In this document: positions 49,445 through 60,372 of the stretch, one piece after another
How positions within the stretch are numbered: position 1 is the first letter of the stretch
How the letters are laid out: each line of letters starts with the position of its first letter
From: Myxococcales bacterium
Lineage (GTDB): Bacteria; Myxococcota_A; Polyangia; Polyangiales; Polyangiaceae
DNA: 64,000 nucleotides
Direction: 5' to 3'
Assembly (NCBI GenBank): GCA_016706225.1
Contig: JADJKB010000010.1
Location: 1-64,000, forward strand
Notes under the pieces: generated by a model
Databases searched by the model: none
The model's input: the letters and a program-made list of their open reading frames with translations, nothing else
Told to the model about the DNA's origin: nothing
Translations under genes and position numbers: made by a program

Positions 49445-50575
49445 ATGCCGGGCGCGGTGAGCTTCGTGGTCATGACCCGAAGCCCCTCCCGCGTCGCGCG
49501 CGAGGTCGCCACGGCGCTCGCCAGGGTCTCCCGTCCGGCGGGCGCGCTGGTCTTCACCAGCGGCAGCCTAGCCGAGCAGGCACCCGAGCTGGGCCGGGAG
49601 CTGGCCGCCGTCGCCCCCGGCGTTCCGCTCCTCATCGCCTCCGGCTCGGGTGTGCTCACGGAGCGGGGTGAGGTCGAAGGCGAGCCGGCGGCGGCGGGGC
49701 TCGTGTGGACCGGCGGTCGCACCGAGGTGTTCACCGTGCAAGCCAGCTCCGCTGACGAAGCCGGCGAGGGCCTGGGACGTGCGCTGTCGGATCGGAGCGC
49801 CAAGAGCGCTCCGACCGCGTTGATGTTTCTGCGCCCCGAGGGTGTGTCTCCGGGCAGCTTCGAGCCCCTCTGGGACGCGCGCGTCACGAGGCACATCCTC
49901 GGCGCCGGCACCCTCGCCGTGGATCCCGTCGTGGTCGACGCCGCCGGCGAGGTGCGCGCCGGGCGCGCCGGCGTGATGCTGCTCCGGGGGCTCTCTCCTC
50001 CAGTGGTCCGCACCTCACCTGCGTGTCGGCTGCTCATGCCGCTCGCGACCATCACCGAAACGCGCGGTGCGCTGGTCACGCGCATCGGTTCGGAGCCCGC
50101 CCTCGACGTGCTCAGCGCGGTGGGCGAGGCCTTGGCCGGACAGCCGCTGGTCTTCGCCGTGCTGGCTGACGCGGAGGCCGGCGATGGCCGCCCGGAGCTC
50201 CTGGTTCGGGCGGTGCAGGGCGTGGATCCGGCTCGGCGCGGCCTGTTGATTTCGGACGAGGTCCGGGAGGGCGGGCGGATCGCCTTCGGCGTGCGTGACC
50301 CGGGTCAGGCGCGCTCGGACCTCGAGTCCGCCGCGAGAGACGCGGCACGCCACGCTGCCGGGGCGGCGCCGCGCTTCGGCATCTTCGTCAACTGTGCGGG
50401 CCGAGGCAGCTCGCTGTATGGCGCGGGGGACGTCGACTCGAAGATCCTGCGTGCGCGTTTTACCAACATGCCGTTCGCCGGCCTCGCGTCGTCGTTCGAG
50501 GTCGCGCCCTACGCTGGGCGCGCCTGTTTGCAGCTCTACACCGGTGTCGTGGCCCTGTTCTCCGCGCCAAGCTGA
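49445..50575 (+). CDS. FIST-domain protein
   Basis: A 376-residue protein from ATG 49445; the open frame further upstream is antisense to the phosphatase gene. It has the FIST N and C domains (ALVFTSGSLAEQAPELGRELAAVAP; RFGIFVNCAGRGSSLYGAGDVDSKILRARFTNMPFAGLASSFEVAP, with YTGVVALF at the end). FIST proteins are proposed small-ligand sensors linked to signal transduction; the ligand is unknown. It precedes the type III secretion gene by 85 bases on the same strand. Confidence 0.85.
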   Translation: MPGAVSFVVMTRSPSRVAREVATALARVSRPAGALVFTSGSLAEQAPELGRELAAVAPGVPLLIASGSGVLTERGEVEGEPAAAGLVWTGGRTEVFTVQASSADEAGEGLGRALSDRSAKSAPTALMFLRPEGVSPGSFEPLWDARVTRHILGAGTLAVDPVVVDAAGEVRAGRAGVMLLRGLSPPVVRTSPACRLLMPLATITETRGALVTRIGSEPALDVLSAVGEALAGQPLVFAVLADAEAGDGRPELLVRAVQGVDPARRGLLISDEVREGGRIAFGVRDPGQARSDLESAARDAARHAAGAAPRFGIFVNCAGRGSSLYGAGDVDSKILRARFTNMPFAGLASSFEVAPYAGRACLQLYTGVVALFSAPS

Positions 50576-50660
50576 GCTCCTGTCTCGCGGCCGCCGTGCA
50601 GGCCCTTCCGCTTCCTCGCCGATCGTGATCTGATTCGCGGCGGGAGGGTTACCCGCGACC

Positions 50661-52627
50661 ATGGCGACTCCGACAGCTCTGCGCCTCGGCGCGACGAAAA
50701 AGCGCTTTTCCATGGCCGACATCGTGCTGGCCGCCCTGGTCATGGCGGTCGTCGGTCTGATGATCGTGCCACTCCCGACCTGGCTGCTCGATCTGCTCAT
50801 CGCATCGAACCTCGCCACCAGCGTCGCCATCCTCCTGGTCACGTTGTACGTGAGCGACGCCCTCAAGATCGCGGCGTTCCCCACCCTGCTCCTGATCACC
50901 ACCCTGGTCCGGTTGGCGCTCAACGTCTCGTCGACGCGGCTGATTCTCTTGCAAGCCGACGCCGGCGAGGTGATCCGCGCGTTCGGCACCTTCGTCGTGC
51001 GCGGCAACTACGTGGTAGGGGCCGTCATTTTCCTGATCCTGTCGATCATCCAGTTCGTGGTGATCGCCAAGGGCTCCGAGCGCGTGGCCGAGGTCGGCGC
51101 TCGATTCACGCTGGATGCCATGCCCGGCAAACAGATGGCCATCGACGCCGAGCTCCGCTCCGGCTCCATCGACGGCAACGAGGCCCGTCGCCGCCGGCGC
51201 ACGCTCTCGCGCGAGAGCCAGTTTTACGGCGCGATGGATGGCGCGATGAAGTTCGTGAAGGGCGACGTCATCGCGTCGTTCCTGATCACCTTGATCAACG
51301 TCCTCGGCGGCATCGCCATTGGCGTCGGCCAGAAAGACATGCCGCTGGTCGGGGCCATCAAGCGCTACGGGCTCCTGACCATCGGCGACGGCCTGGTCAC
51401 GCAGATCCCGGCGTTGGTCCTGGCGACGGGTGCCGGCATCTTGGTGACCCGGGTCGCCAGCGAAGAGCCCGACACACCGCTCGGTCAGGAGCTCGCCTCG
51501 CAGATCTTCGGCGCGCCGCGGGCGCTGCGGGTGGCCAGTGTGTTCGTGTTGTTGCTCGCCGCCGTGCCGGGCCTGCCCGCGCTGCCATTCTTGGTGATCG
51601 GCGTGCTCTTGTTCATCGCGTCGCGCTCGGGGACACGCCGCCCACCCCTGGGCGAGGCCAGCGTGAACGAGCCAGTTCGCCGCAGCGAAGAGGGCGAGGC
51701 TGGCCCGCGCTTCGTGCCCGTGGTGGTGCCATGGTCCCTCGATCTCAGCAGCGATCTGGAGCCGCTGGTCGACGACGACACACGCGGCGGTGAGCTCCGG
51801 CGGGCGGGCATCCGCGCTGCGGCGTCCGCCGTACAAGAGGTGCTCTTTCGGGAGCTCGGAGTGCCACTGCCTCCGGGACGAGTGGCGGTGGAAGAGACCC
51901 TGCCCGAGCGCACCCTCGTCCTGAGCCTGCAAGAGGTCCCGGCGAAAGCCATCGTGCTACCGGCGGAGCTCGCCGACGGAGACGTCGCGGCCTACGTCGT
52001 GGAGGAGACCCTCTCGATCTTGCGCCAGCGGGCGGCGGATTTCTTGGGCATCGCCGAGACCCAGAGCCTGCTGGATCAGCTCGAGCTCGTGGCTCCGGCC
52101 ACGGTGCGGCAAATCGTGCCGAAGCCCGTCTCGGTCGCGCTCCTGGCGGACGTGCTCCGGCGCCTGGTCGAAGAGCGGGTCAGCGTCCGCGATCTGCGCC
52201 TGGTGCTCGAGTCCCTGGCGCAGGTGGCCGCGGCAGAAAAGGACGCCTTGAACCTGGCGGAGTTCGTGCGCTCCCAGATGCGCCGCGCCTCACGCATCAG
52301 CTCACGCGTGGCAGCGGAGAGCTCGAGGTCCTGCTGCTCGACACGATGATCGAGGACACCATCCGCGGCGCTGTCTCGCGTACCGCCGCCGGCAGCTTCT
52401 TGACCCTTGCACCGGCTGCAGCGCGCGACGTGGTCCGCGCCATCCGGCGCGCGCGCGAGGCCAGCGAGACCCCACCCGCCGTCGTGCTCACCCAACCCGA
52501 CGTTCGCCGCTTCGTCCGCAAGCTGATCGAGGTCGATCTGCCGGACGTGCGCGTGGTGTCGTACGCTGAGCTCTTGCCGGAGATCGCCCTGCGCCCGCAG
52601 GGCAAGGCCAGCCTCGCCGGCGCCTGA
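50661..52627 (+). pseudogene. Type III secretion export-gate protein SctV/FlhA, one-base deletion
   Basis: The first frame (50661-52349) has the eight-helix FHIPEP-family membrane domain: LLDLLIASNLATSVAILLVTLYV, VRLALNVSSTRLILL, VVIAKGSERVAEVGARFTLDAMPGKQMAIDAELRSG and GVGQKDMPL, then most of the cytosolic domain. The conserved end continues in the next frame (THQLTRGSGELEVLLLDTMIEDT, APAAARDVVRAI). One A appears missing near 52289 (GCCTCACG where GCCATCACG is expected); restoring it gives 655 residues, the usual size. Non-flagellar or flagellar origin is not settled. No other secretion gene is nearby. Confidence 0.85.
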
Positions 52628-52643
52628 GCGCGCCCGTGCCCGC

Positions 52644-53600
52644 TCACATGCGCCGCTGAACGACCATCTTGCGCGGCATCTGGCCGCTCTGCTCGAGCAC
52701 CCGCTTGGCCTCTTTTTGCAGCAAGGGGTGCGCCCGCTTGCCCAAGAAACCTCCGAGCAGTCGCATGTCGAGCTCCGCCAGGCGGCGCACCGAGCGCTTC
52801 ATGCCCTTCATGTCGTTGCTGTGGGCGAAGGCATACGCGTGGGCGCGGTACAGCTGCGCTCTCAGATCCACGTACTCCGGATCTTCCGGATCGATCAGGC
52901 CGAGGGTGTCCACCGCCTTTTTTGCCTGACCGCTCCGGGCCCAGGCTTCGCCGATGACGGCCGTCATCATCGCCCGAGACTTCGCGTCTTGATGCCGGCT
53001 CACCTCGATGCCGTCCGCGAGCGGACGCGCCTCGCTGACCTCGCCGAGCAACAGGTGGATCATCGCCCGCTGCGTCCGCGCTTCGTCGGCAACGCTGGCT
53101 TGGACCTTGCCGAGATCGATCGTCTGCAGGGTCACCAAGGCCTTCTTGGGATCCTCTTGCAGCTCGAGCTGCGCCCGCGCGAAGATCGCCGCCGGGTCCT
53201 TCTTCTTGAACGCCGTCTCGAGCTGACCGAGAGCCGCCCTGCGATCCTCGGCCGTCTCGACCTTGTTCAGGATCCCCGCGACGCTCTGCGCCTTCCTGGC
53301 CTGTTTTATCGCCCAAAAAACCACGCCCAGAAGCAGCGCCGTGGCCAGCGCCGGCAGACCCAGCGCGAGGCTGCGACCGGTGGTGGTGTGGGTGAAGGTC
53401 GATACGAAGACGCCGACCATCCAGACCGCCACCAAGGGGATGGCCAGACGCATCAGCAGCTTCTTGAACGCATCTCCGCGTAGCGGATCCGGTACCTCGA
53501 CCTGCTTGGCCTTCATCGGCTCGTTCAGCAGCGGCTTCTTCGTGCCGTCGTCGTCCTTCTTGGTCGCCGCACGGCGTAGCTTTCGCGCTTCTTTCGCCAC
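52644..53600 (-). CDS. Membrane protein with TPR-like tail
   Basis: A 318-residue protein with a Lys-rich start (MAKEARKLRRAATKKDDDGTKK), two membrane helices (LAIPLVAVWMVGVFVSTF; LALGLPALATALLLGVVFWAI) and a helical-repeat domain of TPR type (AQLELQEDPKKALVTLQTI, AVIGEAWARSGQAKKAVDTLGLIDPEDPEYVDLRAQLYRAHAYAFA). It probably organises proteins at the inner membrane. It is convergent with the SctV-like gene (17 bases between) and shows no motif tying it to secretion. Confidence 0.7.
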   Translation of the reverse strand: MAKEARKLRRAATKKDDDGTKKPLLNEPMKAKQVEVPDPLRGDAFKKLLMRLAIPLVAVWMVGVFVSTFTHTTTGRSLALGLPALATALLLGVVFWAIKQARKAQSVAGILNKVETAEDRRAALGQLETAFKKKDPAAIFARAQLELQEDPKKALVTLQTIDLGKVQASVADEARTQRAMIHLLLGEVSEARPLADGIEVSRHQDAKSRAMMTAVIGEAWARSGQAKKAVDTLGLIDPEDPEYVDLRAQLYRAHAYAFAHSNDMKGMKRSVRRLAELDMRLLGGFLGKRAHPLLQKEAKRVLEQSGQMPRKMVVQRRM

Positions 53601-53665
53601 CGGCGGCTCTTAGCGCCGACGTGGGCCTCGAGGCAAGTCAGCCCCCCGGCCGCACCCTTTCGGGG

Positions 53666-54961
53666 CTACGCCAGCGGGGGCGGGAGCAGGCTGTCGGGAC
53701 CGGAGTCCGGCATCAACTCGTAGCGGAAGTGCAGGAATAGGCTCTGGCTCAAGGACAGCGCCGGCACGGCCAGGAGCGCGCCCCACAGGCCGAAGAAGTG
53801 CTCCCCGACGATCAGGGAGAACACCACCAACACCGGGTGGATCTTGGCGGCGGTGCCGATGATCTTCGGGTTGAGCAGGTTCGCCTCGACCTGGTGGATC
53901 CCGATGATCCACAGCAGCACCCAGAGCGCCATGAAGAAGTCCTGCGTCAGCCCGATGAGCACGGCTGGCACGGTGCTGAGGATGGACCCGAAGATCGGGA
54001 TGATGCTCATGACGGCGGCCACGATCGCCAGGATGGGCCAGTACTTCAGCCCGAACATCCAGAACCCGACCGCGGAGAGGAGCCCGTTCACCAGGCAGAT
54101 CAGCAGCTGCCCGCGCACCACGCCCGCAAGCCCGCGATCGATGCGATGGAGCAGGCGGTCGAAGCTGGCCCGTGACTGCTGCGGCGGAAGCGTGCGGAAG
54201 AACGCAACGATGGCCTCCCGAGTGTGCATCAGGTAGGCCGCAACCATCAGGGTCAGGAAGAACAAGAAGATGCTGCGGGCGACCTTGCCGAAGATGGCCT
54301 GACCCACCTTGAGCAGATCGACCGCGTTGCGCTTGACGTAGTCGACGGCCTGCCCTGCGGCCTCCCGCGCCAGCCGACTCGCGCTGAAGCGGTCGGGGGT
54401 CTCGGTGCTGGCCGGCTGGACCCGCCAGTGTTTCTGGTCCTCCTGCACGATCTCGACCCCCGAGCGCAGCTCGACCGTGAACGAGCCGTCCGCGCGCTTC
54501 TTGATCTCGAGCGCAGGTTTGGGTTCCTGCTCGGTCTCGGGGGTGGCCTCTTCCCGCGGCGCGACCCGGTCCAGGATGCCCTGGGCAAATCCTTCGAGGC
54601 GTGGCGCCCAGCGGGTCGTCAGCTTCTCGGTGATCTGCGGGACGTCGCGCGCCAGGGACATGGTCTCTTCGTAGAGCCGCGGTGCCACCGCCGCGATCGA
54701 GAGGTAGAGCGTGCCGAGTGTGACGATGTAGACGAGGATGATCGAGAGCGAGCGCGGGATCTTGATCCGTTCACACAGCGCGACGGCGGGCGTGAGCACG
54801 TAGGCGATGATCAGCGCCATCACGAACGGCAGGATCACCTCGCTGGTCCACCACAGCGCCAACCCCAAGAAGCCGGCTGAGATGGCCAGGAAGATCACCC
54901 GCGAGCGACTCCACCCGAAGCGACTGGGCCGCGACTCCTCGATGACGATCTTGTCGGTCAC
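53666..54961 (-). CDS. AI-2E family transporter (PerM-like)
   Basis: A 431-residue polytopic protein with the family layout: two N-terminal helix pairs (VIFLAISAGFLGLALWWTSEVILPFVMALIIAYVLTPAVALCER; LSIILVYIVTLGTLYLSIAAVAP), a large soluble insertion with charged sequence (VAPREEATPETEQEPKPALEIKK), and the C-terminal helices (GLLSAVGFWMFGLKYWPILAIVAAVMSIIPIFGSILSTVPAVLIGL). Members include TqsA and sodium-proton exchangers; substrate cannot be inferred. The charged insertion is larger than usual. Confidence 0.85.
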   Translation of the reverse strand: MTDKIVIEESRPSRFGWSRSRVIFLAISAGFLGLALWWTSEVILPFVMALIIAYVLTPAVALCERIKIPRSLSIILVYIVTLGTLYLSIAAVAPRLYEETMSLARDVPQITEKLTTRWAPRLEGFAQGILDRVAPREEATPETEQEPKPALEIKKRADGSFTVELRSGVEIVQEDQKHWRVQPASTETPDRFSASRLAREAAGQAVDYVKRNAVDLLKVGQAIFGKVARSIFLFFLTLMVAAYLMHTREAIVAFFRTLPPQQSRASFDRLLHRIDRGLAGVVRGQLLICLVNGLLSAVGFWMFGLKYWPILAIVAAVMSIIPIFGSILSTVPAVLIGLTQDFFMALWVLLWIIGIHQVEANLLNPKIIGTAAKIHPVLVVFSLIVGEHFFGLWGALLAVPALSLSQSLFLHFRYELMPDSGPDSLLPPPLA

Positions 54962-55258
54962 CGCGGGCCTCCGGATCGGTGCGCGAACCGCTGTGACTGC
55001 GTGCTGCGCTGGTCAGCATTGAGCCGAGTCCCACGCACACGCTCGCGAGAGGTTGAGAGCACGGAACCGTCGGGTCCGCTCGACGCTCGGATGACTTCCA
55101 TCCGCCAGGGTGCCCAAGGGCGCTCCGACATGGCGGCGCACTCTATCTCAGCGACCGACGATGTACACCTGGCGTGCGTCGCGCGCGCCAGCCGAACGCC
55201 GAGCGCGGAACACCGCGCGCCCAGCGCCCGGGCCCACGCCCTCCCGGGGAGCGCTCAC

Positions 55259-55299
55259 AAAAAGAGGACCGGGGCGCCGTCGGATCACGGACGCCCCGG
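55259..55299 (-). terminator. Rho-independent terminator after rpsA
   Basis: On the minus strand CGGGGCG and CGCCCCG (seven perfect bases, 15-base loop) are followed within about eight bases by six T. It lies 45 bases after the rpsA stop. The rest of the gap 54962-55343 shows no gene. Confidence 0.75.
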
Positions 55300-55343
55300 G
55301 TCATCGCGGTGAAAGTCGGGCGCCTCGTCGGCCGCCCGAGCCG

Positions 55344-57074
<1,731 letters not shown>

Positions 57075-57360
57075 GGGACGGGTCGATGCCTCCTTGGCCT
57101 TCCGGCGATTCTGGTCGCTCGCTATTGAGCGCGGAATGGACCGCACCCATGCGCCTCGCCCGAAGGGACGCCTCCCGTAGCGCACGGGTAGGTTCTCGTC
57201 AAACGACAATTCCCAGTCCGAACGCCCTCGGGGCCTCCGACCCGAGCCGTTCGCCGGGGCTCGGTTGCCCGGGCGGGCGCGTGGAGCCCTGCCCCGTCGG
57301 ACCGGGCGTGCTCGCTGGGGCGGCCACGCGGCCGCTCTCACCCGGCGCGCGGCCTGGAAT

Positions 57361-58293
57361 TCAACCGCAAGTGCCCGACTGCGCGCACGCGATCACGGCC
57401 GCCAGCGTCTGCGGAGGGAGCCGGAGCCGCACGACCACCCGGTTGGCGACCGCCTCGACCTGCAGGCCTTCGAGCACCTTGGCCGTGAGCCCCTGCGCGC
57501 CCGCCGCCGCCTGGGCCAGCGCTCCGAGTGAGGCCGCGACCTCCCGCGCCTCGCTGGCTCCGCCCAGCGCAAGCTCGAGCTCCGCGTCGAGCCCATCCGG
57601 CTCGAGCCCCGCGGTCAGCCGCAGTCGCTCGGCCTGCAAGAGCAATCGGGCCAGGGTCGGTGACCGATCGCCGAGCAGCCGCGCCAGCGGTCGCGGCCGG
57701 GCATCGAGGGAGATGACCCCCTTCTCGACCGGCTCCAGGTGGGGATCGGCGACCCCGGCCTCGAGCCGCCGCTCGACGCTGTCCAGCGGCGCGGTGGAGA
57801 CGAACACCAGGAGCTCGTCGGTGCGGGCGTAGATCCGCGCGGGTGCCCCCCGGGCTTTGGGGCGAGCGCGATCGTAACGCCGCCAGCCCCCGCCCAGATC
57901 GCTGGACGGACCCCAGGCCGGACGGGTGGCGAATTTTCGCGGGTCGAGCTTGGCGAAGTGCCCGCGCAGGATCGTCACACTATCGATATCCGCCGTGCTC
58001 TTGCCCGGACGGAACGCAATCCAGACCGCGTCCGCCCGTTGCAGCGCCTCCGCCATCAGGGCTTCACTCTGTCGATCGTCGTTCGCGCCGCTCCCGTTGC
58101 TCGCGTGGCGCAGAACCTCGAACGCGCTCTCGCCGAGCACCGCGCGGATGCGGCTCAGATCGATGCGCAGCGCCACGTCCAGATCTGCGGGGATCGCGTC
58201 GCTGGGTTGGGCAAATGCCGGCGCCGGCGCCGCCGGAGGTGGGATCCGGTCGCGCGACGCGCACGCAACCGAGCCCAGGGCGAGCACGGCCAC
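57361..58293 (-). CDS. Lipoprotein interleaved in the housekeeping operon
   Basis: A 310-residue lipoprotein (signal MAVLALGSVACAS). The soluble part starts IPADLDVALRIDLSRIRAVLGESAFEVLRHA and alternates strands and helices (ADAVWIAFRPGKSTADIDSVTILRGHF; LVFVSTAPLDSVERRLEAG). It has an Arg-rich middle. The order of elements is similar to the lipoprotein at 60373 and recalls DUF3352-type proteins, but I cannot prove common origin. GTG 58293 is just after the cmk stop. Confidence 0.7.
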   Translation of the reverse strand: MAVLALGSVACASRDRIPPPAAPAPAFAQPSDAIPADLDVALRIDLSRIRAVLGESAFEVLRHASNGSGANDDRQSEALMAEALQRADAVWIAFRPGKSTADIDSVTILRGHFAKLDPRKFATRPAWGPSSDLGGGWRRYDRARPKARGAPARIYARTDELLVFVSTAPLDSVERRLEAGVADPHLEPVEKGVISLDARPRPLARLLGDRSPTLARLLLQAERLRLTAGLEPDGLDAELELALGGASEAREVAASLGALAQAAAGAQGLTAKVLEGLQVEAVANRVVVRLRLPPQTLAAVIACAQSGTCG

Positions 58294-58301
58294 GGCAGCG
58301 C

Positions 58302-59012
58302 TCAGTCTGGCTCTCGGAGCCGTCGCTCGACCTCCTGCACGTGCGCGACGATCTGCTCCACGACCTGGTCGATGTCGAGCTGCGAGCTGTCCACCAAGAC
58401 GGCATCCGCAGCCTGTACCAATGGCGCGACCGGACGCGTCGTGTCACGCAAATCGCGCTCCGCGACCTCGCGCTGGATGATCTCGAGCTCGGCGAGCTCC
58501 CCTTTTGCGGCAAGCTCGGCACGCCGCCGCTCGGCCCGCACCTCGACGCTGGCGGTGAGGAAGAACTTCGCCTCGGCCTCGGGAAACACCACGCTGCCGA
58601 TGTCGCGGCCTTCGAGCACCACGCCACCAGAAACCCCGGCGCGCCGCTGCATATCGAGCAGTGCGTCGCGCACGCGGGGGATGGCCGAAACCTGACTGGC
58701 ACCCGAGGCGATGGTCTGAGTGCGGATTGCGCTCGACACGTCGTCCCCGTCGAGCAACACCCGCTGTCCCCCGTCCGCCCCCGGCTCGAAGACAATCGCG
58801 CCGCGATCAGCCAGGGCGTGTGCGAGGGCGCCGACCGCCTCGGCTTGGTCGAAGCCGAGCCCGGCGCGCTCGGCGGCCAGGGCGACCGCGCGATAGATGG
58901 CTCCGGTGTCCACGAGCAAGTAGCCGAGCTGCGCGGCCACGCGCCGGGTGACCGTGGTCTTGCCCGCACCCGCCGGCCCGTCGATGGCCACTACCGGCCG
59001 CTTGTGCGTCAT
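58302..59012 (-). CDS. cmk: Cytidylate kinase
   Basis: A 236-residue enzyme phosphorylating CMP and dCMP. P-loop IDGPAGAGKTTVTRRVA, then VDTGAIYRAVALAA, SGASQVSAIPRVRDALLDMQR, GGVVLEGRDIGSVVFPEAEAKFFLTAS and ERDLRDTTRPVAPL, the family blocks in order. ATG 59012 overlaps the aroA stop (ATGA); a start 24 codons upstream would run into aroA. The aroA-cmk-rpsA order is common in bacteria. Confidence 0.95.
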   Translation of the reverse strand: MTHKRPVVAIDGPAGAGKTTVTRRVAAQLGYLLVDTGAIYRAVALAAERAGLGFDQAEAVGALAHALADRGAIVFEPGADGGQRVLLDGDDVSSAIRTQTIASGASQVSAIPRVRDALLDMQRRAGVSGGVVLEGRDIGSVVFPEAEAKFFLTASVEVRAERRRAELAAKGELAELEIIQREVAERDLRDTTRPVAPLVQAADAVLVDSSQLDIDQVVEQIVAHVQEVERRLREPD

Positions 59013-60361
59013 GACTCGACCTCGAGCTCCGCTCCGAGCGCGCGCAGCGTGCCGACAAAACGCGGAAAGCTGGTCCCGATGCAAGCCACGTCCTCGACCA
59101 CCGTCGTACCATCCGCGATCAGCCCGAGCACGGCCGCGGTCATTGCGATGCGATGGTCCCCGTGGCTCTGCACCGTCGCTGCTGAGAGTGGACCCGAGGG
59201 CCGGCCGATGACCGAAAACCCGTCTTCATGCTCGGTCGTCTCGACACCGAACGCCTGGAGCAAACCCACGATGGCCGCGATGCGGTCACTCTCCTTCACC
59301 CGCAGCTCGGACACGTCGAAGAAGCGCGTGGCCCCGGTGGCACGGGCAGCGAGCGCCGCGCAGATCGGGATTTCATCGATGGCCCGCAGCGCGAGCTCGC
59401 CGCCGACGCTGGCGCCCCGAAGAGCGCCGCCGCGCGCCGTCAGCTCCCCGAACGGCTCACCCATGGATTCCCCGCGAGGCATCACCGTCAGCTGCCCACC
59501 GAGCCGTTTGACGATGTCGACCAGCCCGGCGCGCGTGGGATTGATGCCCGTGTTGCGGGTGGTGACCACGCTGCCTTCCGTCATCAGGCCGGCGACCAGC
59601 ACGAAGGCCGCGGCCGACAGATCTCCCGTCAGGTCGACGCTGAAGGCCCGGATCGATTTCGGATCGGCCGGCGGGTGAAGCTTGACCAGCGGGCCCGCGG
59701 TCTCGACGGAGATCCCGAGCGCGTTGAGCAGGCGCTCGGTGTGATCTCGCGAGACGAGCGGTTCGCGCACCAGCGTCGGCCCCGATGCCCAGAGCCCCGA
59801 GAGCAGGAGTGCACTCTTGACCTGGGCGCTCGCTACCGGCAGCTGATACTCGAGCGGGGCGAGGCGTTGGCCGGGTGCGAGCGGGCCGATGTCGAGCGGC
59901 GCGGTGACGTCGTCACTGCCCTCACCCTGCGGAGCTCCGCGGATGCGTGCGCCGCGGGATACCAAGGGTCCGACGATGCGCCGCATCGGCCGACGGGTCA
60001 GCGACGCATCCCCCACTAGACGCGAGGCGAACGGCTGTCCCGCGAGCACGCCGGACAAGAGCCGCATGGTCGTGCCGGAGTTGCCGCAGTCGATCTCCGC
60101 GCTGGGCGCTGAGAGACCATCGAGCCCGACGCCGTGCACACGTAGCGTTCCGTGGGCGTCGTCCTCGACCTCGACTCCCATTGCGCAAAATGCCCGCTCG
60201 GTCGCGACGTTGTCCTCGCCGTAGGAAAAACCACGCAGCTCCGAGCGACCGCTGGCGAGCGCGGCGAGAATCAACGCGCGATGGCTGATGCTCTTGTCTG
60301 CCGGAACGGGGACACTGCCAGAGAGCGGACGCGACAGCGGTTGGACGATCAGTCGCGCCAC
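59009..60361 (-). CDS. aroA: 3-phosphoshikimate 1-carboxyvinyltransferase (EPSP synthase)
   Basis: A 450-residue enzyme of the shikimate pathway joining shikimate-3-phosphate and PEP. Conserved blocks: VPADKSISHRALILAALASG, DCGNSGTTMRLLSGVLAG, GDASLTRRPMRRI, VASAQVKSALLLSGL, SRDHTERLLNALG, LTGDLSAAAF, ELRVKESDRIAAI and HGDHRIAMTAAV. The GNSGTTMRL form with Ala at the following AGQPF loop is of the common bacterial type. It follows a lipoprotein gene by 11 bases and overlaps cmk. Confidence 0.96.
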   Translation of the reverse strand: MARLIVQPLSRPLSGSVPVPADKSISHRALILAALASGRSELRGFSYGEDNVATERAFCAMGVEVEDDAHGTLRVHGVGLDGLSAPSAEIDCGNSGTTMRLLSGVLAGQPFASRLVGDASLTRRPMRRIVGPLVSRGARIRGAPQGEGSDDVTAPLDIGPLAPGQRLAPLEYQLPVASAQVKSALLLSGLWASGPTLVREPLVSRDHTERLLNALGISVETAGPLVKLHPPADPKSIRAFSVDLTGDLSAAAFVLVAGLMTEGSVVTTRNTGINPTRAGLVDIVKRLGGQLTVMPRGESMGEPFGELTARGGALRGASVGGELALRAIDEIPICAALAARATGATRFFDVSELRVKESDRIAAIVGLLQAFGVETTEHEDGFSVIGRPSGPLSAATVQSHGDHRIAMTAAVLGLIADGTTVVEDVACIGTSFPRFVGTLRALGAELEVES

Positions 60362-60372
60362 CTAGGTCGTGC

